Assembly (NCBI GenBank): GCA_947167075.1
Contig: CAMVGR010000009.1
Coordinates: 1-64,000 of the forward strand
Source of the DNA: an uncultured Bacteroidales bacterium
GTDB taxonomy: Bacteria; Bacteroidota; Bacteroidia; Bacteroidales; P3
DNA: 64,000 nucleotides
Direction of reading: 5' to 3'
Positions within the stretch are counted from its first letter, which is position 1. Each line of letters starts with the position of its first letter. The position numbers and the translations under genes are program-made. The notes below the pieces were generated by a model. The model ran no database searches and was not told the origin of the DNA. It saw only the letters and a list, made by a program, of their open reading frames with translations. Positions 1 to 8,500 of this stretch are shown here, one piece after another.

Positions 1-198
1 ATATGATAACTTACTTTTCTACTATTTATTGCTTACTCGACTAATATTTGACAAAGCGATGGTAAAAAGAAGAGTAGGCGATGAGTAAGAGATGGTCGGT
101 CGGGAAGCTGAAAATGAAACGCTTGCATAGGGGCAAAAAGCAACTTCTTTGTGCCAGTATGCAATTCGGAGCAACGGAAACGATAAGTGGATGGGCTG
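1..198. other. Window edge, no gene recognised
   Basis: This stretch lies downstream of the YolD-like gene. I see no convincing reading frame, promoter or tandem repeat. A weak imperfect hairpin near 130-165 (GGCA/TGCC arms in the minus-strand reading) is not followed by a T-run, so I do not call it a terminator. Confidence 0.4.
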
Positions 199-438
199 CT
201 ACAGATCCGAATAGTCGTGGTCTGAAAGCAGATTGAGCAACATGTCGGTCTCGAAATGGGGTGTATTGACATCGGCGATGTGGCTCTCGGCAGTGCGGCT
301 GATGATGGCCGAGTGTCCATTGAGGGCGGCGAACGGGGCGAACTGTGCCGCACGGTCGGCCAGGGCCATGTGGGGGCGGGTGGCCGAGGTGTGGTGAGGC
401 AGGTTGATGATGTCGTCGTAGGTGTCGCGGCTATTCAT
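199..438 (-). CDS. YolD-like small protein, Y-polymerase partner
   Basis: A 79-residue protein. Its centre reads ALADRAAQFAPFAALNGH, which resembles the core of YolD-like proteins (RAxQFxPFAALxGy). In Firmicutes YolD-like genes sit beside UvrX/UmuC-type Y-family polymerases and are thought to act with them, in a role like UmuD. Here the start codon overlaps the end of the upstream polymerase gene by 8 bp (ATGAATAG), so the two are almost certainly co-transcribed and translationally coupled. No signal peptide or membrane segment is seen. The family assignment rests on one motif plus context. The molecular role is not established; a polymerase-regulating function is inference. Confidence 0.7.
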   Translation of the reverse strand: MNSRDTYDDIINLPHHTSATRPHMALADRAAQFAPFAALNGHSAIISRTAESHIADVNTPHFETDMLLNLLSDHDYSDL

Positions 439-1930
439 GGTGACCTCCTATCTGCTGGTTACGTTGACGAGCGGTGGCACCCTCCTGGAAGTCGGTGCCA
501 CGGAGCAAGGCATTCTTGCCAAACTTCTTCTTGATGAGGAGGGTAACCTCCTGCATGCGACGTTCGCGCTGCAGGCGTTCTTCCTCTTCGTGCTGCTGAC
601 GTTGGAGGGTTTCGTAGTCGGTGAAAAGGTCGAGCTGATTGTCGGTGGTAGCCGCGGCGACACGGTCTTCGGGCACCACATGGTAGGTGCCGATGGTGAT
701 GCGGCGCACCAACAGCTGTGGGTCGACCAACCGGTGGTAGAGGTCGTCGATGGCATCGATGATGCGACGTGACGAGGAGGTGTGGCGACCGAAATTGAAA
801 GTGCCGTGAGCTGGTTTGGGCACCAAGCGACCGTAATAGTCCTTCACCACCTCGCCCGTGTAGGAGGCGGCCTTTGTGGGGTGTGCCAGGTTCTCGGTGT
901 CGTAATTGACGGTGAGCGTGAGCTGGTCGGCCACAAGGCGACGGTCGACCAAGTCGAGGGCCACACCATCGGCCATCTCGAGAGCCACCACCCTACCCTT
1001 TTCGAAGGTGTAGGGCTCGGTGAGCACCTGGCTGGTGCTGAGCGAATTCACGGCAGGACGATAGGCCTTGATGTCGGCCATGGTGCAGGGTTCCCAGCCC
1101 CACGCATGGTCGATTAGCAGCTCGGCATTGATACCGAAGAGCGAATAGAGCAGGTCTTCGTCCTCGAGCGAACGTCGGGCCACATCGCCCATGGTGTGCA
1201 TGCCGTTGGCAACAAGACGGCGACTGATTCCCGCACCGACACGCCAGAAGTCGGTGAGCGGGGTGTGTTGCCAAAGCTGTCGACGGTAGCTCATCTCGTC
1301 GAGCTCAGCGATGCGCACCCCGTCGCTGTCGGCTGGCAGGTGCTTGGCCACGATGTCCATGGCTATTTTGGCCAGGTAGAGATTGGTGCCAATGCCGGCG
1401 GTGGCTGTGATGCCGGTCTCGGCCAGCACGTCGCGAATCATACGCATGGCGAGCTCGTGGGGGGAGCAACGGTAGGTGGCGAGATAGTTGGTGGCATCGA
1501 TGAATACCTCGTCGATGGAATAGACATGGATGTCTTCCGGAGCCACATAGCGGAGGTAGACCTGATAGATGCGAGCACTGTACTCGAGGTAGAAAGCCAT
1601 GCGAGGCGGTGCGGCGATATAGTCCAGTTCCAGCTCGGGATCCGACTGCAGGTCGGGGTCGTGCACCGAGCGCCCCTTCATCATACCATTCGGCGAATGA
1701 TAGAGCCTGTCGCGGTTCACCTCGCGCACCCGCTGCACCACCTCGAAGAGGCGTGCACGTCCGGAGATGCCATAGGCCTTCAGCGATGGCGACACCGCTA
1801 GGCAGATGGTCTTCTCGGTGCGCGACACGTCGGCCACCACAAGGTTGGTCTCCAAGGGGTTGAGGCCACGCTCGACACACTCCACCGAGGCATAGAACGA
1901 CTTCAGATCTATGGCGATATAGGACTTCAT
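431..1930 (-). CDS. Y-family translesion DNA polymerase (UmuC/DinB-like)
   Basis: A 499-residue error-prone DNA polymerase expected to bypass lesions during replication. The first catalytic motif is AIDLKSFYASVE (Asp8) and the second is YSIDEVFID (Asp140, Glu141). These are the metal-binding palm residues of the family, followed by thumb and little-finger regions. An in-frame ATG 17 codons upstream exists (1981), but a -7 element (TATCTTTGC, 1939-1947) lies between the two, so 1930 is the likelier start. The predicted transcript then has almost no leader. The downstream partner is the YolD-like gene, overlapping by 8 bp. The pairing looks more like the Gram-positive UvrX/YolD arrangement than UmuDC. 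I cannot decide between UmuC-like and DinB-like naming. Confidence 0.9.
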   Translation of the reverse strand: MKSYIAIDLKSFYASVECVERGLNPLETNLVVADVSRTEKTICLAVSPSLKAYGISGRARLFEVVQRVREVNRDRLYHSPNGMMKGRSVHDPDLQSDPELELDYIAAPPRMAFYLEYSARIYQVYLRYVAPEDIHVYSIDEVFIDATNYLATYRCSPHELAMRMIRDVLAETGITATAGIGTNLYLAKIAMDIVAKHLPADSDGVRIAELDEMSYRRQLWQHTPLTDFWRVGAGISRRLVANGMHTMGDVARRSLEDEDLLYSLFGINAELLIDHAWGWEPCTMADIKAYRPAVNSLSTSQVLTEPYTFEKGRVVALEMADGVALDLVDRRLVADQLTLTVNYDTENLAHPTKAASYTGEVVKDYYGRLVPKPAHGTFNFGRHTSSSRRIIDAIDDLYHRLVDPQLLVRRITIGTYHVVPEDRVAAATTDNQLDLFTDYETLQRQQHEEEERLQRERRMQEVTLLIKKKFGKNALLRGTDFQEGATARQRNQQIGGHHE

Positions 1931-1938
1931 ACCAATTT

Positions 1939-1947
1939 GCAAAGATA
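1939..1947 (-). promoter_or_regulatory. -7 promoter element for Y-family polymerase
   Basis: The minus strand reads TATCTTTGC, matching the Bacteroidetes -7 consensus TAnnTTTG. It ends 8 bases before the ATG at 1930, so the leader would be only a few bases. A TTTC lies 20 bp upstream as a poor -33 element. Confidence 0.6.
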
Positions 1948-1965
1948 CGCTTTTTTCGTCAAAGG

Positions 1966-2006
1966 GAGAAAAAATAATCACTCATGCAGGGCTAGTGCAT
2001 GAGTGA
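1966..2006 (-). terminator. Intrinsic terminator after the FAD/Fe-S oxidoreductase
   Basis: A perfect 11-bp inverted repeat (TCACTCATGCA at 1978-1988, TGCATGAGTGA at 1996-2006) with a 7-base loop. On the minus strand it is followed by TTATTTTTTCT. It lies about 50 bp downstream of the oxidoreductase stop codon and insulates that gene from the polymerase promoter that follows. Confidence 0.85.
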
Positions 2007-2056
2007 TCAGGGTATAAAATACGGCTGTCGCCTGTCGGCAGCAGGCCGCGAGAGGC

Positions 2057-5000
2057 CTACTTGAAGGCGTTTTCGCTAAGACCGTGTCCGCTAAGGGCAA
2101 GATCCTTCATGTAGCCTGGCACCTCGTGGCCGAGGTACTTCTCGACATAGAGCTTGGCCAGATACTGTCCGAGCATGAATCCATGTCCGCGCAAGCCGGT
2201 GAGCAATCCCACCTCGGGGTCGACGATGTAGCGAGGCTCGGTGTAGCGTCCTGCCCAACATGCCAGGAAGCTCACCTCCTTGAGGTTAGGTATCCACTCG
2301 GCAAACACCTCGGAGACTATCTCCAAGAACTCGCGACTGTTGTACTTGATATTCTGTCGGGTTTCGTAGGCATCGGTGTCGGGGCTGGCACAACCAATGA
2401 TTTGGCCTGTGTGTTCGAACTGTTGCCCATAGACTGCACTGAAGCCTTTGTAGTGGCGACGATCGATCACCATGTCGAGAGGTCCTCCATTGGGTCCCAT
2501 CATGGGTAGGCGACGTGTGATGAAGGCCTGGTGCTTGACGGGATAGAGTCCGGTGTCGATGTCCAGCATGTCGGTGAATTTCTCGGCACCCCACCCCATA
2601 GCATTGACGAAGTGGTCGCAGGTGTATTCGACATAGTGTCCCTCGTGGTTGCGTACCAAGGCCACTACCTTGTCGCCCTTGCGCCACACACTGAGCAACT
2701 CGCAGTCCTCGTAGTAGCGGCCACCCAGCGAGGTGCCGATGCCACGGATGTAGTCGATGACACGGCCTGGGGTGGCCTGCCAGCAATCGCGCGTGATGAG
2801 GGCATGGCTATAGGTGGAGCGGCTGTCGTCCCAGAGAGGCGATATTTCGCGTTTGAAGTCTTTGCGGTCGATCATATAGGCATCGCTCCAGGCACGCGAA
2901 GCGTCGAGGGCACGATAGGTGGCCTCGTCGTGTACTAGGTTGACGTAGTGGGTGGGCTTGTAGTTGATATTGTGTACTGCCTGTATTTGTTTGAATATCT
3001 CATGGCTATGCTGGGCGATATCGGCGATGTCCGGATTGCTGAATGCGGGACGTCCACCTCCGATGTTGCGCCACGATGCACCGCGGCTCCAGTTGACCAT
3101 GACCGGTTTGAGGCCTGCCTCGCTGAAATAGCGGAACAGTCCGCTGCCAGCTATGCCACCGCCTGCTATCAGCACACGGACCTCCTCGTGCAGGACATCG
3201 TTGTTTTTGGGGAACACATAGACCTCTTTGCGGCCCTCATTATAGATGTCGCCCAAGGTTACCTGGTTGCTCAACGGGGCACGGGGGGTTGCCTCGCCTG
3301 TGAGCTCGATGCCATGCGACCGGAGCACCTGGCGGGCCCTGGCTATGCATCGCTTGCCACGGCACGGGCCCATACCCATACGGGTGATGTGTTTCAGCTC
3401 GTCGACCGAGATGTACTTGCGATTGCCTACTACGGAGAGCATCTGCTCGTCGGTGATGTCCTCGCAATGGCAGATAAAGGTCGGCGCAGTCTGGCTGTTC
3501 TGACTAGCCTTTATATCTAGGGCCTCTGGGTATCTGTCTTTCTGGATGAATCCCTTCACGTCGGTTATCTTCACACTATCATCCTTCCACTTCCCGTTCT
3601 CCACTTTTACGCGGGCCACATTGGTCTTGTTGTCTTTCTTGAGCACCTTCTCTACAACGCCCTCGCCAATGCGATGGCCATTGTTGTCGACCAGATAGAC
3701 TTCGACACCCTCGTCGATGGCATACTCGATAGGCAGGAAGCACCAGTCTTTCTGTGTATTATATCCAAATATAGCCAATCCTGGACAGTGATTGACACAC
3801 TCCATACATCCGATGCAACGGTCGTAGTCGACAGTGGGGGTGCTGGAGGTGGTGGGTTTGGAGATGGCTCCCTGCGGACAGGAGAATGTGCAGGGATTGC
3901 ATGCGAAACCATAGAGGCAGTCGATCTGCACAAACGGACGCAAGGCCATGCGCTCGTCCGACGGGAGATCGGGGTGCTCTTTGAGGCGGATGGGGTGCTG
4001 CTGCGAGTCGATGTACTGACGGGAGACATCGAGGTAGTCGTCGTAGTTGAAACGAAGTCCCATCTCTTGGGCTATTTCGTATGCTGCCTGGCGGCCACGA
4101 AGAACCGCACTAGTGCCTTCGCCGATGCGTACAGCATCGCCCACACCATACACATGGTGGCCAAATAGCTCCTTACCCTTGATGAGCAGCTGGTTGTCGG
4201 GCACAAGGCCAGTGCAGATATTGATAATGTCAATGTCGGTGACGACTTGTTCGGTGCCAGGGATAGGCTTGAAGTTCTCGCATTTGGCAATGACAGCACC
4301 TTCGATGCCGGTGTGGTCGGCATTAGGAATGGCGCGGACGAGGGTGAAGCCTGTCATGATGGGAATACCAAGACGGCGTACACGGTTGGCTTGCACCGGG
4401 AAACCGCCCTCGCGAGGCATAGCCTCGATGATGGCACGGATAGAGGCACCGGCCTGCACCGCCTGATAGGAGGTGAGATAGCCGATGTTGCCAGCCCCGA
4501 CAGTGAGTACACGACGGCCAAGAAGGGTGTGTTCCTGGTTCATCATCTTTTGGAAGACGGCAGCCGTGTATACACCTGGTAGGTCGTCGTTCTCGAAGGC
4601 TGGCATGAATGGAACCGCACCGGTAGCCACAACAAGATATTGGGCATCCACATAGGCCATCTCGCCTGTCTCTATATTCTTTATTGCCAGTCTAGGACCC
4701 TCAAGAATATCCCATACGGTATATCCTAAAAGGATGCCCTCTTGATTGTCGCCTGCCAATGTCTTGGCAATGTCGAATCCACGCATTCCGCCGTACTTCT
4801 TTTCGCGTTCGAAGAAGAAGAACTGGTGGGTTTGCATGTTGAACTGGCCTCCGATACGGGCATTGTTGTCGATGACAAGATTGTCGACTCCAAAGGTGTT
4901 CAGCTGCTCACGGCAAGCCAAACCCGCAGGGCCTGCACCCACAATAGCCACCGTGGTCTTGTAGATTCTGAGCGGTTCGGAACCATCGGGATGAGGTTTC

Positions 5001-5314
5001 GAGGAGGCAGAGGCCAGCTCGGTGGCATTCTCGTTGATAATTCTCACTTCCCGCACACCGTCCACTTTGGTGATACAGATGCGCCGCACCTGACCGTCGA
5101 CGAGCATCTCGCAGGCACCACACTTGCCGATGCCGCACTCGAGAGAGCGATTACGTCCTGTAAGCGAATGGCTATGAACAGGGTAGCCCGCTTCGTGGAG
5201 TGCCTTGGCGATGGTGTAACCCTTGCGTCCTACGATTGGATGTCCTTCGAAGAGGAATTCGACTTCCTCGCCTGCGGGGATGTCGAGAATGGGATGTTTT
5301 TCAATCTTGTACAT
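2057..5314 (-). CDS. Four-part FAD/iron-sulfur oxidoreductase fusion
   Basis: A 1085-residue cytoplasmic flavoprotein combining modules usually found on separate subunits. In order: a [2Fe-2S] domain of the HcnA/SoxA type (Cys60, 65, 68 and 80); an FAD/NAD(P) disulfide-reductase-like domain (GAGPAG near 126-131, then a second dinucleotide fold); two [4Fe-4S] ferredoxin motifs, the clearer one reading CIGCMECVNHCPG; a BFD-like [2Fe-2S] domain (CHC, then CRGKRC); and a C-terminal DAO-type FAD domain (AGGGIAGSG). The layout recalls the three-subunit amino-acid or opine dehydrogenases (hydroxyproline, octopine, sarcosine or proline type) fused into one chain. The substrate is therefore probably an amine or amino acid, but nothing here fixes it. 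The gene is monocistronic, with its own promoter and terminator. Confidence 0.85.
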   Translation of the reverse strand: MYKIEKHPILDIPAGEEVEFLFEGHPIVGRKGYTIAKALHEAGYPVHSHSLTGRNRSLECGIGKCGACEMLVDGQVRRICITKVDGVREVRIINENATELASASSKPHPDGSEPLRIYKTTVAIVGAGPAGLACREQLNTFGVDNLVIDNNARIGGQFNMQTHQFFFFEREKKYGGMRGFDIAKTLAGDNQEGILLGYTVWDILEGPRLAIKNIETGEMAYVDAQYLVVATGAVPFMPAFENDDLPGVYTAAVFQKMMNQEHTLLGRRVLTVGAGNIGYLTSYQAVQAGASIRAIIEAMPREGGFPVQANRVRRLGIPIMTGFTLVRAIPNADHTGIEGAVIAKCENFKPIPGTEQVVTDIDIINICTGLVPDNQLLIKGKELFGHHVYGVGDAVRIGEGTSAVLRGRQAAYEIAQEMGLRFNYDDYLDVSRQYIDSQQHPIRLKEHPDLPSDERMALRPFVQIDCLYGFACNPCTFSCPQGAISKPTTSSTPTVDYDRCIGCMECVNHCPGLAIFGYNTQKDWCFLPIEYAIDEGVEVYLVDNNGHRIGEGVVEKVLKKDNKTNVARVKVENGKWKDDSVKITDVKGFIQKDRYPEALDIKASQNSQTAPTFICHCEDITDEQMLSVVGNRKYISVDELKHITRMGMGPCRGKRCIARARQVLRSHGIELTGEATPRAPLSNQVTLGDIYNEGRKEVYVFPKNNDVLHEEVRVLIAGGGIAGSGLFRYFSEAGLKPVMVNWSRGASWRNIGGGRPAFSNPDIADIAQHSHEIFKQIQAVHNINYKPTHYVNLVHDEATYRALDASRAWSDAYMIDRKDFKREISPLWDDSRSTYSHALITRDCWQATPGRVIDYIRGIGTSLGGRYYEDCELLSVWRKGDKVVALVRNHEGHYVEYTCDHFVNAMGWGAEKFTDMLDIDTGLYPVKHQAFITRRLPMMGPNGGPLDMVIDRRHYKGFSAVYGQQFEHTGQIIGCASPDTDAYETRQNIKYNSREFLEIVSEVFAEWIPNLKEVSFLACWAGRYTEPRYIVDPEVGLLTGLRGHGFMLGQYLAKLYVEKYLGHEVPGYMKDLALSGHGLSENAFK

Positions 5315-5372
5315 GTTATATTTATTTATATATCAGTGACTTTTTTGAATGCACACCTCTAATTAGAGCAGT

Positions 5373-5404
5373 ACAAAAGTAGGAAGATAATTAATAAGTT
5401 GCAA
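5373..5404 (-). promoter_or_regulatory. Promoter for the oxidoreductase fusion
   Basis: The -7 element TACTTTTGT (minus strand, 5373-5381) has a TTG 20 bp upstream (5402-5404). This is the spacing expected for Bacteroidetes housekeeping promoters. The leader is about 55 bases. Confidence 0.7.
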
Positions 5405-5477
5405 CTTTTTTTTTCAACAAATTGCAGGATAGATGTATTATCATTCTGAATACATGTACATTAAGAACATAATTCAT

Positions 5478-5515
5478 AAATCCCCACAAAGGATATGAGG
5501 GGCATTGGGGGATTT
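5478..5515 (-). terminator. Possible hairpin terminator after alpha-2-macroglobulin
   Basis: Arms AAATCCCC (5478-5485) and GGGGATTT (5508-5515) lie about 25 bp past the macroglobulin stop codon. The loop is long and there is no clear T-run, so this is a weak call. Confidence 0.35.
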
Positions 5516-5539
5516 GTAACAGCAAGAGATATGGTCAGT

Positions 5540-8500
5540 TCAAGGTTTCACCTCGATCTGTATGGCAGGAGAAGTGGCTCTGAATTCAGGTGCATACATG
5601 CATTGCATTGTCAGTGGGCCTGTCAAGAAATGGCCTGGATTGGTGACAAACACTTCATATTCGAACCAATATTTGCCTTTGTCTAGGTGCTCTACATAGC
5701 ATCTGGTGGTTGTATTGTCGACGGTAATATAGTAGCTTAAACCATCGTTCCAGCGCCAGCCAGCACGGGTGCTAAGGGGTTCGACACAAGAGGGACGACC
5801 ATCGACAAGCTCGAGGTAATCCATGGCTCGGTCGCACTGAATATCGACACGTACCTTTACACGGTCGCCCACATGAAGTACCTTCGGGCCTAAATAAGTG
5901 CGCCTTACTTTGATACCCATCTCGGAGTGAGGAATCTTGTCCATATCGTCGGTGAACTGGTAGTAGACAGCACCCCACGCTATCCCTCTGTCATGTTTAC
6001 GGATCGTGATGTCGTCATCGCTATGAAGCATGCGCACACTGTCAAGTGCCGCGCCATTCCAGCGTTGTACACTGTAGCCCTCGAGTCCATGAGACTTGGC
6101 ATTCATAGAAGTCCCAAAGAGGCTGAGTTGCATAGGCTCGCTTTGTGTGCACGGTTTCGATCCATTTAAGGCAGTCAGAGCATTGATAGCCTCGGTTGTG
6201 GCACGCGAGGTGCCCCAGTGGGTGGTCTGCTTTTGCTTCAGCAACCATTGTTGCATTTGGCCTATAGTTGCAGTATCGTCGGGTGTGATTTCCGCAAATG
6301 CCTGTATGATTAGCGCCTGTGTTTCGATAGGACGGCTATACCAATACCATCCACTCACATTGTCGCGCCAGTAGGTTCCCATCTCGTCACTGCAGAGACT
6401 CTTTTCCTTCAGACGACGTAGCAAGTCGAGTGATTGTTTTTTGTCGCCATGTCGGTAGAATATAAGTGCCAACTGTGCCTGTGAGTATAGATTCTCACAG
6501 TTTTTATATGAGTTCAGTGCATTGGAATAATAGAACTTGTAGGCTTCGGTACTGGCCTTGCCATAGAAGGAGCGGGTGTATAGGTAATCTATATTAATGG
6601 GAGAAATGGCATAGCCACGCTTCAGAATCGGCTTAATCCATTTCTCATATTCCAGCTGATGCTCGCGATCGAGATAGTCCAACGCTTTTTTGGTATTCAA
6701 TCTTTCGTTCACTATCAGGCGAAGCACTTGCTGTGTCACCCAAACACTACTCTTAACGTCGGGCATCCAACTCCATCCACCATCGGCATTCTGTCGGTCA
6801 GTCAATTGTGCAAGAAGAGCAGCATGTTGTTTCTCCATGGCATTGCTGTCGAAATAGTGTCTAATGGCCTGCATCTGCTCCTCCTCACTTTCGGCAGCTC
6901 TCACCCATGGGGTGACTTGCAGAAGGGTATTCTTCACGTCCTCATTCATCCGCAAGCGACTGTCTTTGTTTTCCTCTAGCTTATCTAAAACATCTGGATG
7001 GTTAAGAATAGCTAGTTTATCTAAAATACTCCTTCCCATACCATTGATGTATAGTTGTTCTGCAAGATAAGGTGTGGAAGGATTGCCAAGATCATCGAGA
7101 TATGGCATTGATTTAACAGCCAGCCAAACGGGATTGCTTGTTAGTTCAGCCACCAACAGTTGTGGCTCGCGGGTATCGCTCTCTTTCTTCCATTCCGGCA
7201 TATTGAAGTGCTTCTCCCCCACTCCGTTGATGTAGAGAGCCTGGCTGATGGTGACGGCCTGGCGGTTGGTAACCACAGGCACCTGACCCTGTTCGCCATC
7301 GCTCATGCCTTCAGCATGGGCCACTATCTTATAAGTGGCCACGTAGACATTCTGTGGAACCTCCACATCGAACATTACCTGTGCGGCATCCTTCACAAGA
7401 ACCCTCTCCGTGCTATGACAGAGTGTGTCACCCGTAGCGGCATCGGTCAGTAAGAACTCGACATCGACTGGCTTTTCTTCATTCTTTATTCTTAGTTCTT
7501 CACTCATCACCACCTTCGCCATCAGGCTCAACGAGTCGCCACTGCGCAGGAATCTCGGCATGTTAGGCTGTACCATGAGTGGCTTGGCAGTAACTAGCGT
7601 CTTGTTGAGGGTACCGGTTTTGAGGTCTTTGGTTATTGCCAATCCGCGTGCGTTCCATCGGGTAAGCAGTTCAGGCACAGTGAAACGGTAGGTCACCATG
7701 CCACTTTCGTCGGAATGCAAGGCTGGGGCAAAGAAGGCAAGCGTGCTGAGGTTGGTGCGCAACTGAAGCTCTGGTTCCTTATCCACATCACTTAATATGC
7801 TCTTCTCTTCCATCACCTTTTCTTCCGCAGCTCCCATATCGCCGGCGGCTTGAGGCTGTACAGCATCTAACACAGCATCTTCCTCGACCACAGCCAGTTC
7901 TGTAACAACAGCAGAATTGCGTGCCACGGCAGTCTTGTACATCATGCGTCCGTTCCAACGGTTGTAGGCAGGTAAGGCATCCTTAAGGCTCCACACTGAG
8001 GGATAGCTACCGTTGTAGCCACGCCATGTGCTGCCATTGTATAAGTAGTAGCTAAGATAAGGAGCATATAGCGACAACCCTAGGGTACTATGTCCACGCC
8101 ACGGCCAAAGACCCCACGACTGAGTTCCATAGGTGTTCAGTGCATCGTCGTACATAGTTAGTATGAGGGTCGACGGTTGGTTTTTAGCAGTTGGCAATGA
8201 TTCTTCTCCTCCACTTTTCACACTTATCGTCCATACCTCGGTCTCGCCGGGTTGCAACTTGTCGCGGAAGCTGGCTATCTCTACTTTGAGCTCCTTGTGA
8301 CTGTAGGGCACTTCGACGGTACGGCTCTCGGTGAAGCTCTGCCCATGTAGCATTGTGACCACCGTCAATGTTAAGCCACCCAGCTGGGCACTATCTACAT
8401 CGACCGTCAGTTCCTGCAAACGCTTCCCGAGTGTAAGCCACCCCGATTTGAGGGTCTTGCTATTGCTGTATTCTATCTTATAGAAAGCCTTGACATCCTC

